Assembly: GCA_963818775.1 (NCBI GenBank)
Contig: CAWFUF010000011.1
Span: 992,001 to 1,056,000, forward strand
Direction of reading: 5' to 3'
From: JAMXLO01 sp963818775
GTDB lineage: Bacteria > Pseudomonadota > Alphaproteobacteria > Acetobacterales > Acetobacteraceae
DNA: 64,000 nucleotides
Shown piece by piece: positions 15,973-25,252 of the stretch; position 1 is the stretch's first letter; each line of letters begins with the position of its first letter. The position numbers were made by a program, and so were the translations under genes. The notes under the pieces are model-generated. The model was not told the DNA's origin and ran no database searches. It saw only the letters and a program-made list of their open reading frames with translations.

Positions 15973-16099
15973 TGCTCTGGCTCCTTTGCGTTGCCGGTAA
16001 CATGGGCGGTGACGCCGCGCTTGCCAATGCCGGAGGGAAGTGCGCCAATCGGACCAATGACAAGAAACGGCGGGGGCCATTCCGCCGACAGGAGAAGCC

Positions 16100-17404
16100 A
16101 TGGCCATCTCGCCGATATCGCCACGCATGCGGCGAATGCAGTGGATCGCGATCGGGCTCGCCACCGCGGCGATTGCACTCAATTACGTCGATCGCTCGAC
16201 GCTTGCCGTCGGTAACATCAAGATCCGCGAGGAATTCGGCATCAGCGCCACCGCGATCGGTGCACTGCAATCCGCATGGTCGATCACCTATGCGCTGTGC
16301 CAGGTGCCGATCGGCTATTTCCTCGATCGGCTGGGGCCACGGTGGCTGGTCGGCGTGGCTCTGGTGCTATGGTCGCTGGCCCAGGCGGCGGGCGGCTTCG
16401 CGGTGTCGTATGTGCAGTTGCTCTGGGCACGCGTGGCGCTCGGCGCAGCCGAATGTCCCGCCTTTCCTGCCGCCGTGCGGGTCACCAGCGACTGGTTCCA
16501 CGTGAGGGATCGAGGGCGCCCGACGGGCGTGTATAATTCGGGCGGCAGCATCGGTCCGTTCATCGCCCCGCCTTTGTTGACCGGCCTGATGTTGGCGTTC
16601 GGCTGGCGGATGATGTTCATCACCATGGGCGTCGCCGGCGTGCTGGGCGCGCTGGTGTGGTTCAAGCTGTATCGCGACCCGGCCAAGACCGAACTCGAGC
16701 CGCAGGACCAGGCGTATCTCGCTGCGAACCGCGCCGCTGAGGGGAAGGTGGAGGCACGCCACTGGGGTAGGCTGTTCCGCTTCCAGTCGATGTGGGGGCT
16801 GATGCTCGGCGCTTTCTGCACGGGTTACGCGGTGTGGATGTACCAGACCTGGTTGCCGGCGTACCTCGAAATGCAGCAGCACATCAGCATTGCCAGGACT
16901 GGCTTCCTCGCCTCGATCCCGTTGTTCTGCTCGATCCTCGGCGCGTGGGGCGGCGGCTGGCTCACCGACCGGCTGCACGCACGCGGCATGGCCCTGGTCG
17001 CGAGCCGTAGGCTGCCTTCGATCATCGGCCTGCTGCTGTCGGGACTGTTCACCGTCGCCGCCACGATGGCCGCCAGTCCAACACAGGCGATCGTGTCCAT
17101 ATCGCTCGCAATGTTCTTCCTGTCGCTGGGCATCGCGGGCAAGTGGACGCTGATCACCGCTGTCGCTCCGCAATCCTATTGCACGTCGGTCGCCAGCATC
17201 CAGAATTTCGGGGGCTACCTCGGCGGCACGGTTTCGCCCATCGTCACGGGTTTCGTGGTCGATGTGACCGGCTCGTTCGTCATCGCGCTGTCGATCGGTG
17301 CGGCGATCACAGTCCTGGGCGCAGCGCTCCTGCAGTTGTTCGTGCGCTCGCAGATCACCTCGGCCGATCTGGAGGGGACGCTGGCGCCTGCGCTGGCTGA
17401 GTGA
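16100..17404 (+). CDS. MFS transporter, anion:cation symporter (ACS) type
   Basis: 434 residues, ATG preceded by AGGAGAAG. Twelve membrane segments can be traced. The N-terminal part LNYVDRSTLAVG with the loop GYFLDRLGPRWLVG is typical of ACS-family carriers of organic anions such as hexuronates, glucarate or tartrate. The substrate is probably an organic acid taken up with protons. The 3' end overlaps the convergent Gfo/Idh gene by 50 bases. The combination with a Gfo/Idh oxidoreductase and a solute-binding protein suggests a small carbon-source locus. Confidence 0.9.
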   Translation: MAISPISPRMRRMQWIAIGLATAAIALNYVDRSTLAVGNIKIREEFGISATAIGALQSAWSITYALCQVPIGYFLDRLGPRWLVGVALVLWSLAQAAGGFAVSYVQLLWARVALGAAECPAFPAAVRVTSDWFHVRDRGRPTGVYNSGGSIGPFIAPPLLTGLMLAFGWRMMFITMGVAGVLGALVWFKLYRDPAKTELEPQDQAYLAANRAAEGKVEARHWGRLFRFQSMWGLMLGAFCTGYAVWMYQTWLPAYLEMQQHISIARTGFLASIPLFCSILGAWGGGWLTDRLHARGMALVASRRLPSIIGLLLSGLFTVAATMAASPTQAIVSISLAMFFLSLGIAGKWTLITAVAPQSYCTSVASIQNFGGYLGGTVSPIVTGFVVDVTGSFVIALSIGAAITVLGAALLQLFVRSQITSADLEGTLAPALAE

Positions 17405-18371
17405 GCGGAGAGGCGGCGTAGGCGGCCTCTACCAGGTCCATCGCCGCGGCCATGTCGGCGAGGGCGGCAATCGGCTTCTCGCCACGGGCGACGCGGCGCA
17501 GCGTGTCCTCGACGAAAGTCGGGTAGAAGAACGAGTTGGTCAGCGGCATCGACCGCACCTCACGCCGGCGGGCGTTGTCGAGAATCTCCAGCGTCTGGTT
17601 GTCGCGCGCGGCGAAGTAGTGGCCTTCCGTGCGGATCGAGTAGTGCAGGTCAAATACCGAATTAGGCGCGGGATACAGATAGCCGGTTTCCACCACGCAG
17701 GTCGCCTGACCGCCCCGCATCAGCACGACCGCGTGATCCTCGATGTCGAGCTGGGCGAAGCTGTTCGACATCGCCGAGCCGACGACGTGCAGCTTCGTGT
17801 CCGGCAGGAGCACGCGGCAGAGGTCGAGGAAGTGTACGCCCAGATTGAGCAGCGGTCCGCCTCCGGCGGTGGCGCGATGCAGCATCCACGGCACGCGCTG
17901 CTCGTGGTAGCGGTCCACCATGCCGCCGACGAACTTGAATACGATGTAATTCACCGCCTCGCCCGCAGCGACTTCGCGGATCGTGTTGATGAATGGGCTG
18001 TAGCGGATCACGAACGGTACCGCGGCGAAGAGGTTGGCTTGCGCGGCGCGGGCCGCTATGTCGTGCACATCGGCTGCGGTGATGGCGCACGGTTTCTCCA
18101 TTGCGAACGGGATGCGTTCGGCGATCAGGAAGCGCGCCTCCTCTGCCATGTCGCAATGACGGCCGAGGGCGAAGGCAAAGTCAGGCTTCAGCCGCGTGCA
18201 CATCTCGCGGTAGTCGGCAAACCCTGGGCAGCGCCCCTTTGCCGCGATATCATCTGCGCGTGCGGCATCGGGGTCGCTGACGCCGATTACCGACATGTCA
18301 GACATCGTCAACAAAGGGTCCAGGTAAAACGGCGTATGCCAGTGCGACACGCCGATCAGCACGATGCGCAT
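17355..18371 (-). CDS. Gfo/Idh/MocA family NAD(P)-dependent oxidoreductase
   Basis: 338 residues from the ATG at 18371 (GGAGAGCC before it). The N-terminal Rossmann fold begins MRIVLIGVSHWHTPF, which lacks the classic GxGxxG and has a His-rich turn instead. MEKPCAITAADV supplies the EKP motif with the catalytic Lys (near 95), and LNLGVHFLDLCR gives the GxHxxD active-site signature near 180. It oxidises or reduces a sugar or cyclitol-like substrate; which one is not visible. It overlaps the MFS gene at the 3' end and is divergent from the solute-binding protein gene 61 bases away. Confidence 0.85.
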   Translation of the reverse strand: MRIVLIGVSHWHTPFYLDPLLTMSDMSVIGVSDPDAARADDIAAKGRCPGFADYREMCTRLKPDFAFALGRHCDMAEEARFLIAERIPFAMEKPCAITAADVHDIAARAAQANLFAAVPFVIRYSPFINTIREVAAGEAVNYIVFKFVGGMVDRYHEQRVPWMLHRATAGGGPLLNLGVHFLDLCRVLLPDTKLHVVGSAMSNSFAQLDIEDHAVVLMRGGQATCVVETGYLYPAPNSVFDLHYSIRTEGHYFAARDNQTLEILDNARRREVRSMPLTNSFFYPTFVEDTLRRVARGEKPIAALADMAAAMDLVEAAYAASPLTQPAQAPASPPDRPR

Positions 18372-18432
18372 GGATGGCTCTCCGGTACCCTTCACCCTAT
18401 CATATGCGGCGCAGCATTCGAGGAGGAGGCCT

Positions 18433-19353
18433 GTGGCGATCCGGCTCTCGGAGAACTTTCGTGCGCTGTTCTATGCGCCGTTCTACGCCGCGCATGCCAT
18501 CGGCGCCTACCAGGCGGAAGGCGTCGAGGTGGAGCTGCTGTCCTCGCCCGATCCCGCACGCACCGCCGCGGCACTCCGCAACGGCGAGGTCGACGCGATG
18601 TGGGGCGGCCCGCTGCGCGTGATGCTGACGCATGCGTCGGATCCCGCGGCTGACAGTGTGTGCTTCTGCGATGTGATCGCGCGAGATCCGTTCTTCATCG
18701 TCGGTCGCGAACCGTGGCCGGAATTTCGCGTTGCGGATCTCACGGAGGTCCGCTTCGCCTCGGTGGCCGAGGTGCCGACGCCGTGGCTGTGCCTGCAGGA
18801 CGACCTGCGCCGTGCAGGGGTCGATCCTGCCGCATTGCACCGCGTCAGCGGCCCCAGCATGGCGGACAATGCCGCCGCATTGCGGGCTGGTTCGCTGGAT
18901 GCCGTGCAGTTGTTCCAGCCGTACGCCGAGGAGCTGATCGCATCGGGCGCAGCCCATGTCTGGTATGCAGCGGCGGATCGTGGCCTCACCGCCTATACCA
19001 CGCTGGTCATGCGCCGCCCGCTGCTTCAGTCGCATCGCGACGAGTTTCTGCGCATGACCCGCGCGATGGCGAGCACGCTGCGCTGGATCGCCGCGACGCC
19101 GGGCGTGGACATTGCCGATGCGCTGACCGATTTCTTCCCTGCGGTTGCACCCGAAATTTTCGCCGCCGCGATCGACCGCTATCGCGCGCTGAAACTGTTC
19201 GCGCCTGACCCGGTGCTGCGGCGTGAGGGGTTCGACCGATTGCAGGCGGCCATGCGTTCCGGTGGCGCCCTCGATCGTGCCGTTCCGTTCGATCACTGCG
19301 TTGATACTACATTGGCGGAGGAGGCCCTTGCCGAGATCTCTGAGCGGCGATAG
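18433..19353 (+). CDS. Solute-binding protein of the SsuA/THI5 (NMT1-like) type without signal peptide
   Basis: 306 residues from a GTG at 18433 that directly follows AGGAGGAGG; an upstream ATG at 18364 has no such site. The start AIRLSENFRALFYAPFYAAHAIGAYQAEG and the segment NGEVDAMWGGPLRVML match the periplasmic-binding fold of THI5/SsuA proteins (pyrimidine precursor, taurine or sulfonate ligands). No secretion signal is present, so a cytoplasmic THI5-like enzyme or sensor is as likely as a transport component. No ABC permease or ATPase gene is adjacent. Transcribed toward the sulfite-oxidising pair. Confidence 0.75.
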   Translation: MAIRLSENFRALFYAPFYAAHAIGAYQAEGVEVELLSSPDPARTAAALRNGEVDAMWGGPLRVMLTHASDPAADSVCFCDVIARDPFFIVGREPWPEFRVADLTEVRFASVAEVPTPWLCLQDDLRRAGVDPAALHRVSGPSMADNAAALRAGSLDAVQLFQPYAEELIASGAAHVWYAAADRGLTAYTTLVMRRPLLQSHRDEFLRMTRAMASTLRWIAATPGVDIADALTDFFPAVAPEIFAAAIDRYRALKLFAPDPVLRREGFDRLQAAMRSGGALDRAVPFDHCVDTTLAEEALAEISERR

Positions 19354-19404
19354 GCAACTCCTCCAGCGTCCGCCGATAAGGGAACGCCATCAGGGAGGCT
19401 GCTG

Positions 19405-20619
19405 ATGAATCGCCGGGAAGTTTTGACCGGTCTTGGTGGCGTTGCATTCGCGACGCGCCAGGCACGCGGTGCCGAGAAAAGCTATTGGATGAGTCCGCAA
19501 CTACCCAATGGCACGCGTGAGGAAGCCACATTTGTGGCGCTTCCTGGTAAGCAGAAGCTGATCTGTCTGGCCGACCGTCCGCCGAATTACGAGTTGCCGA
19601 TTGGGACATTCCGGTCCGCGATCACGCCCAACGATGAGTTCTTCATCCGATATCATCTGGCCGGCATTCCGGCGATGGCGGAGCTGGGCAAATGGTCGCT
19701 CGCCATCGGCGGCGACGCGGCGAGCAGACAGATCTCCCTCGGCCTTCACGAGTTGCAGACCGACTTTCCGCAGGTGGACGTAGTTGCCGTGTGCCAATGC
19801 TCCGGCAATCGCCGCGGCCTCTCTTCGCCACATGTCGCCGGGGTGCAGTGGGGCTATGGCGCCATGGGTTGCGCGACGTGGCGGGGGCCGCGGCTGAAGG
19901 ACGTGCTCGCGAAGGTCGGCGTCACACCTGCCGCGGTGGAGGTGTGGTTGAACGGTGCCGACGGACCCGTGCTGCCGACGACGCCCGATTTCATGAAAGC
20001 ATTGCCGCTGGAAAAGGCGACAGCCGACGAGGTGATCATCGCGACGTCGATGAATGGCCAGCCGTTGCCACACCTCAATGGCTATCCCGCGCGGGTCATT
20101 GTGCCCGGTTGGACGGCGACCTATTGGATGAAGCACATCTCCAGCATTCAGCTCAGCAGCAAGCCGCTCGACAATTTCTGGATTCAGAGCGCCTATCGCG
20201 TCCCGGCTGGGATGTTCGCGGTGGATCATCCGTTTCCCTCGCAGGACAATCCGAAGACCTGGCCGATCACCGAGATAGTGGTCAACTCGGTGGTCGCGGA
20301 TCCGATCGAAGGAGCGCGTCTTCCTGCCAACGGCTTCACGATCGAGGGTGTGGCATGGGATCGCGGGCATGGCATCAAGCAGGTGGAGGTATCGCTGGAC
20401 GGTGGCAAGAGCTGGAAGCGGGCGACATTTGGCAAGGATCACGGGCGCTTCGGGTTTCAGGCATTCAGCTTCAACACCGGCAAATTAGCGGCCGGCAACT
20501 ATGTGGTGTCATCGCGTGCCACGAATAACGCGGGCGAGACGCAGGTAGACAAACTGAAGTTCAATCCCGCCGGATACCACAACAATGTGCCGCAGCAGAT
20601 TCCAGTCACGGTGGCATAG
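19405..20619 (+). CDS. Molybdopterin-dependent sulfite oxidase-family enzyme (SorA-like)
   Basis: 404 residues, AGGAGG upstream of the ATG. The N-terminus carries a Tat-type signal (NRREVLTGLGGVAFA), so the folded cofactor-bearing enzyme goes to the periplasm. The molybdenum ligand is the cysteine of CQCSGNRRG near residue 133. Also present are GYGAMGCATWRGPRLKD and the dimerisation domain with SLDGGKSWKRATFG near 331-345. SorA oxidises sulfite to sulfate and passes electrons to cytochrome c; the next gene, 9 bases downstream, encodes exactly such a small c-type cytochrome. Other sulfite oxidase relatives with different substrates exist. Confidence 0.88.
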   Translation: MNRREVLTGLGGVAFATRQARGAEKSYWMSPQLPNGTREEATFVALPGKQKLICLADRPPNYELPIGTFRSAITPNDEFFIRYHLAGIPAMAELGKWSLAIGGDAASRQISLGLHELQTDFPQVDVVAVCQCSGNRRGLSSPHVAGVQWGYGAMGCATWRGPRLKDVLAKVGVTPAAVEVWLNGADGPVLPTTPDFMKALPLEKATADEVIIATSMNGQPLPHLNGYPARVIVPGWTATYWMKHISSIQLSSKPLDNFWIQSAYRVPAGMFAVDHPFPSQDNPKTWPITEIVVNSVVADPIEGARLPANGFTIEGVAWDRGHGIKQVEVSLDGGKSWKRATFGKDHGRFGFQAFSFNTGKLAAGNYVVSSRATNNAGETQVDKLKFNPAGYHNNVPQQIPVTVA

Positions 20620-20628
20620 GAGCCCAGC

Positions 20629-20916
20629 ATGTTGCGTTATTTCACTGTCGCGCTGCTGCTCGCAACTCCGGCCGCTCTTGCGGATGAGAATGTGCCGTTG
20701 AAGCCTGGTCCCGGGCTCGATGCGGTGCAGACGTCCTGCAGCATTTGCCACACGCTGAATTACATCAGGATGAACTCGGTGTTCCTGACACAGAACGACT
20801 GGAAGGCTGAGGTGACGAAAATGCGAACGGCTCTGGGCGCGCCGATCGACGACGACACAGCGGACACCATCATCAAGTACCTGTCGGCGACTTACGCAGC
20901 GCAGCCGAAGTCGTGA
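20629..20916 (+). CDS. Small monohaem cytochrome c (SorB-like)
   Basis: 95 residues with a cleavable signal peptide (FTVALLLATPAALA). One haem site, CSICHTL near residue 39, and a possible distal Met in YIRMNSVFL or TKMRTALG. Its size and position directly behind the molybdoenzyme match SorB, the electron-accepting subunit of sulfite:cytochrome c oxidoreductase. The start has an AGGAG site (taggagcccagc). The two genes form a two-gene operon. Confidence 0.88.
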   Translation: MLRYFTVALLLATPAALADENVPLKPGPGLDAVQTSCSICHTLNYIRMNSVFLTQNDWKAEVTKMRTALGAPIDDDTADTIIKYLSATYAAQPKS

Positions 20917-20941
20917 TGCGCCGCGTAGTTCAGTAACAGGG

Positions 20942-23416
20942 TCAATTCAGCAGGGACTGCGCCTCGCGGACGCCGCTTGCGGCCGCCTTTGTCAACCATT
21001 GGTGCGCCAGCGCACAATCTTTCGCCAGGCCCGGCCCGCCTTCGAAGTAGAGCAGCCCTATGCTGTAAAACCCAGTCGCATATCCATGTTCCCCAGCCTT
21101 TTCGTACCACGAGCGCGCCGTCCTATAGTCAGGCGCAACGCCCAATCCTTGAGCATACAGGTTGCCGAGCAAATACATGCAATTTCTGTCGCCTTTCTCT
21201 GCACCCTGCAGATACAGGGTCTTCGCCTCGGCATAGTTACGGCTTTGGAAGGCCGCGTAGCCGCGCGAGAAGTATTCGTAGCCGGGACGCGACTCTTCGT
21301 TTTCAGGCGACCGCCGAACGGCTGGAGGCTCCGTTACGGCTGGAGCCTGCGCACCGGGCTTGCTGGTCGCCGCGGGGGGTTCCTTTGCCGGTGGGGGCGG
21401 CGGCTTTGCAAGTGCGATGCGCGGCGGCGGGGCAGGGGGCGTCGGCAGCGGCCTGGCCAGCGGCGGCCTGAGCACCGCCGGCGGGGCTGCGGTAGGCGGC
21501 GCAACTGGTGGTGTCACCAGCGGTGGTAGTGGTTCCAGCCACGGTTTGGGCCCAGACGACGGCGCAGGTGGCGGCGCGGCCAGAGCGGGCGATTCCGGAG
21601 GAAATGGCGCTGTCGCAACAGGGGTTTGTTGGGGGGCGGGCTGCGGCGCTTCGCGGAGCCAGTCCGGCGTCACATGAAGGTTCGCCAACGCCTGAATTCC
21701 AGGCAGACTGGTGACATTGGTATCGGTCAGATCAAGCTCGCGAAGCTCGGTCAGTCCTTCCAGTGGCGGCATCGCAGCCACATTCGTGTGCGAGAGGTTG
21801 AGCTCTCGGAGCGAGGTGAGGCCATCCAGCGATGGCAACGTTGTTATCCCCGAATAGCTTAGATTGAGCTTTTGGAGAGCAGCCTGGTCTTGCAGTGATG
21901 GTAACGTGGTCAACTTGGTCTGTGACAGATCAAGTTCCCGCAGAGCAGTAAGCCCTCGCAGCGAGAGCAGTGTTGTCACCTGTGACCCATGAAGATTGAG
22001 TTTCTCCAGCGAGTTGAGGCCCTGCAATGATGGTAGCGTCACGATCTGCGAATTGCTGAGATCGAGTGCGGTTACCCTCAGCTTGATAAGATAAGGTAGC
22101 GCCGCGATCAGCTTCGCAGTGTCCGTTGTTTGCGGGAACTTCGCTGATATTTCGTTCCCATTCCTGTCGACCGCGACCTGCAGGTTGGCAAGCGTATCCG
22201 CCGGCTGGCTCTGCCCAGAGAACCAAACGTAGGAGACGATGCCGATCAGGACGGCTGCGGCGACAATGACGGCGGGGACAACCGCTCGCAATTTTCCCGA
22301 TCGCTGTTGAAGCGGTTTGGTGGCCGACTGCCGGGAGGCGTTGCCTGCCCACGTCCGTGACAGTCGGCCCATGCCGGAGATTGCCCCGGTCACCGAAGAC
22401 CGCATCCGGCTCAGCGACATCGCACTATGACTGCTCGGGCGCGACGCGGGGGCACCTATGCGCACGCGGCTTTCGACCGGCCTGCTGCGCAGGATCGTTT
22501 CCTCGCCATCGAAGGTGTTGTCCAGCAGCGCCAGCATTTCCTCGACGCGCTGCGGGCGCTCATTTGCCGCCACCGCAAGAGAGCGATCGATGGCAAGCAG
22601 CAGCGACGCGGGGTATCGGTCGCGTCCGAGGTCAGCCGCCGGCACAAGCGGGTCACGCTGGCGGCTCAGCGTCGCCTGTTGGCGGGCGCGCGCGTCCACA
22701 AGCTTTCCCCCGATGGCTCTATAGGCAACGCCACCCACGGAATAGATGTCGGAATAGGGTCCTTGCGGAGCTCCATGGATCATCTGCTCGATCGGAGCAT
22801 AATGGCCCGAATAGACCTGCGTGTAGGTGGTGTTCGCGGTCGGGCGCATATCCCGCGCGGAGCCAAAATCGATCAGGACCGGCTGACCGTCGGGACGGAT
22901 CAAGATGTTCGACGGCTTGATGTCGCGATGCAAAAAGCCCGCAGCATGAACGCGGGCCAACGGCGTCAGAATCCCCCGCAACATTGAAAACAGAACCTGC
23001 GGGGACAGGGAGATGCCGGCCCCAAGCACATCGTCCAACGTTTCCCCCGCCAATAACTCCATGACGGAGTAGGCGGTATTGTTGGCCTCGAAGAAGGTGG
23101 CGACCTGCACAACTCCTGCCGTGCCGCCGTTGCGGCCGAGCGTCGACAGCAGTCGCGCCTCCGTAAGGAAACGCTTCCGGCAATCCACGAAGATGGCCTC
23201 GTCAAACTCGGAAGTGACAACGACGTCATGGCCGGACCGCATCGCAAACTGGCGCGGAAAGAATTCCTTGATGGCAAAGGACTGATCCAACAGATCGCTC
23301 GCCCGGTACGTGATGCCGAACCCGCCGCGACCGAGCACCCCGAGGATCTGGTACCCATTCAGCACCGTGCCGGCGGCCAATGCGTCTCGATGCAACTGGG
23401 CAGACGACGCTGACAT
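20942..23416 (-). CDS. Transmembrane Ser/Thr protein kinase with leucine-rich and Sel1 repeats
   Basis: 824 residues from the ATG at 23416 (GAGGACACC before it). The N-terminal cytoplasmic kinase is complete: glycine loop GRGGFG (29-34), Lys50 in FAIKEFF, HRDIKPSN (163-170) and DFG at 183-185. A membrane helix (VIVAAAVLIGIVSYVWF, about 385-405) leads to an extracytoplasmic region with about six leucine-rich repeats of 23 residues (LTALRELDLSQTKLTTLPSL type). A long Pro/Ala-rich linker (about 600-715) and a C-terminal pair of Sel1-type repeats (GNLYAQGLGVAPDYRTARSWYEKA) follow. This is a plant-receptor-like order in a bacterium. The substrate is unknown and no phosphatase gene is adjacent. Confidence 0.9.
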   Translation of the reverse strand: MSASSAQLHRDALAAGTVLNGYQILGVLGRGGFGITYRASDLLDQSFAIKEFFPRQFAMRSGHDVVVTSEFDEAIFVDCRKRFLTEARLLSTLGRNGGTAGVVQVATFFEANNTAYSVMELLAGETLDDVLGAGISLSPQVLFSMLRGILTPLARVHAAGFLHRDIKPSNILIRPDGQPVLIDFGSARDMRPTANTTYTQVYSGHYAPIEQMIHGAPQGPYSDIYSVGGVAYRAIGGKLVDARARQQATLSRQRDPLVPAADLGRDRYPASLLLAIDRSLAVAANERPQRVEEMLALLDNTFDGEETILRSRPVESRVRIGAPASRPSSHSAMSLSRMRSSVTGAISGMGRLSRTWAGNASRQSATKPLQQRSGKLRAVVPAVIVAAAVLIGIVSYVWFSGQSQPADTLANLQVAVDRNGNEISAKFPQTTDTAKLIAALPYLIKLRVTALDLSNSQIVTLPSLQGLNSLEKLNLHGSQVTTLLSLRGLTALRELDLSQTKLTTLPSLQDQAALQKLNLSYSGITTLPSLDGLTSLRELNLSHTNVAAMPPLEGLTELRELDLTDTNVTSLPGIQALANLHVTPDWLREAPQPAPQQTPVATAPFPPESPALAAPPPAPSSGPKPWLEPLPPLVTPPVAPPTAAPPAVLRPPLARPLPTPPAPPPRIALAKPPPPPAKEPPAATSKPGAQAPAVTEPPAVRRSPENEESRPGYEYFSRGYAAFQSRNYAEAKTLYLQGAEKGDRNCMYLLGNLYAQGLGVAPDYRTARSWYEKAGEHGYATGFYSIGLLYFEGGPGLAKDCALAHQWLTKAAASGVREAQSLLN

Positions 23417-23656
23417 CGGTGTCCTCGACCCCCCTGGCAATTGACCGAGGCCGCCCCTCAGTGCCGAGCGGCAACCTCCGCACGCGAGTTATTCAGCGAG
23501 AGATTTCTTTCGGCGCTCGCCCCAGGCTACGATAAGAAACCGCTACGGCTTACGCAGTACGCCCAAAACCAAGGCGTCCTGTGTGATATTTCCCACACCC
23601 GTTTTTGGCTAACAAGTCACCGAATCGTGATGGGCCTCCCGCAGCCTCCGGTTGCC

Positions 23657-24466
23657 TCAGTTCGCGCGCTCGGTTCGCCGTGGCATGCGGAGCATCGCGC
23701 CGGCATCGACCGTCACGATACTTCCGGTGATGCCGCGCGCATTGCGCCGCGATGCGAGGAAGACATAGGCACCGGCGAGATCATCGGGCATCAGCACGGT
23801 GCGCAGCGGATTGCCGGCCCGCAGCCGGTCCTCGATGCCGGGATTGGCGAACTGCGAGCGGTCGTCCTCGCCGAGTGAAGCGAGCCCGCGCAGGTCCGTC
23901 ATTGTGCCGCCGGGCGCGACCCCATTGACCCGGATGTCTGGCGCCAGCTCCACGGCCAGCTCTCGAACGAGGCCGACGACGGCGTGCTTCGATGCGGTAT
24001 ACAGCACGCCGCCGCCACCCGAAGTGAGGCCGGCTACCGAGGCGGTGAAGACCATCGAGCCATTGGTCTTGCGTAGCTCGGGCAGCGCCGCTCTGGCGCC
24101 GAAGATGCATCCTTTGACGTTGACACCGAACAACTCATCGTAGGCCTGGCTCAGCTTGTCATCGGAGAGGTCGGCGAACGATGCGTAGACGTCGAAGATG
24201 CCGGCGTTGCCGACGAACACGTCAAGCCGGCCGAAGGCTCGCACTGTCTCGGCCACAGCGCGCCTGTTGTCGTCGAGGGTGCTGACGTCGCCGGCAATGC
24301 CGATCACTGCATCGCCAAGGTCCGCGCGCAACTGCTCGGCGCGCGATGCGACACGTTCCATGATCCCGACACGCGCGCCTTCTTCGACGAAGCGGGCGAC
24401 CACCGCGCGGCCAATGCCCGAACCGCCGCCTGTTACCAGCGCTACCTGACCGTCCAGCCAGCCCAT
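23657..24466 (-). CDS. SDR cis-dihydrodiol dehydrogenase (HcaB/BphB-like)
   Basis: 269 residues from the ATG at 24466 (GGGGAGG before it). Rossmann motif TGGGSGIGRA (13-22), NAG motif VGNAGIFD, catalytic Ser in SVAGLTSGGGG, and YTASK as the Tyr-x3-Lys pair. The segments NVKGCIFGARAALPEL, GGGGVLYTASKHAVVGL and RVNGVAPGGTMTDLRGL are characteristic of 2,3-dihydro-2,3-dihydroxy-biphenyl or phenylpropionate dehydrogenases. It would oxidise the cis-diol made by a ring-hydroxylating dioxygenase to a catechol with NAD+. The dioxygenase genes of this window lie 22 kb away, so a metabolic link is inference. Single gene, divergent from the next. Confidence 0.87.
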   Translation of the reverse strand: MGWLDGQVALVTGGGSGIGRAVVARFVEEGARVGIMERVASRAEQLRADLGDAVIGIAGDVSTLDDNRRAVAETVRAFGRLDVFVGNAGIFDVYASFADLSDDKLSQAYDELFGVNVKGCIFGARAALPELRKTNGSMVFTASVAGLTSGGGGVLYTASKHAVVGLVRELAVELAPDIRVNGVAPGGTMTDLRGLASLGEDDRSQFANPGIEDRLRAGNPLRTVLMPDDLAGAYVFLASRRNARGITGSIVTVDAGAMLRMPRRTERAN

Positions 24467-24623
24467 GTTCCTCCCCGGTGCTGGGATGGTCCAATCTGAG
24501 CATTCGCCCAGCGGATAGCAAGCAGCCGATCGATGATCGCGACGGTACGGATGGACACGCCGGATCACGCCTGGGACTGTGGCGCGAGCAGGATGGGACC
24601 CTTTGAGGCGGCGACACGTATAT

Positions 24624-25073
24624 ATGGATATCGCATATATCTCTGCCATATCGGCACTCGCGGGATCGGTGGTCGGCGGCCTGACATCCGGCGTTACCAA
24701 CTGGCTTAACCAACGTTCGCAGGCAAGGGCCGGTCAGCTCGCCCATGACATGGCACGACGCGAGGACCTCTATCGGGACTTCATCGTCGCAGCATCGAAG
24801 GCATACGGCGAAGCCATCGTAAGCAGCGAGCCGCAGGTTCAGGAGATCATCGCGCTTTATGCCATGATCAGCAGGATGCGCGTCGTGAGCTCGCCGCGAA
24901 CTGTCGCCTGCGCCGAAAAGATCATGATAACGACGATCGCGACCTACGACGCGCCAAACCAGACGGTCAGGGAACTGCATGATCTGCTGGAGAGCGGAGC
25001 GGGGATCGATCCGCTGAAGGATTTTGCCGAGGCCGCGCGCGAGGAGATGCGCAGACTGGAAACCAGGCGATGA
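24624..25073 (+). CDS. Small membrane-anchored protein of unknown function
   Basis: 149 residues from the ATG at 24624. One N-terminal membrane helix (AYISAISALAGSVVGGLTSG) is followed by a charged, mostly helical cytoplasmic region (NQRSQARAGQLAHDMARREDLY and EEMRRLETRR at the end). I believe proteins of this kind occur in many alphaproteobacteria as conserved hypotheticals, but I know no function. The ribosome site is weak (GAGG 15 bases upstream). Confidence 0.65.
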   Translation: MDIAYISAISALAGSVVGGLTSGVTNWLNQRSQARAGQLAHDMARREDLYRDFIVAASKAYGEAIVSSEPQVQEIIALYAMISRMRVVSSPRTVACAEKIMITTIATYDAPNQTVRELHDLLESGAGIDPLKDFAEAAREEMRRLETRR

Positions 25074-25252
25074 TCGAGATTGGGCGGCGCCATGCTATTG
25101 TCCAGGGGGCGGAAGCTCCGTCGCAACACTGCGCATCGCGTCCTCGTGGATGGACTGCATGATGCGTCGTTTGATTGTCGTGAAAGCGTCGCTGGTCAGC
25201 ATCTCGCTCATGGGGGCGTGGCTTCGCTAACGGCCCAAATCTCAGCTTACCG

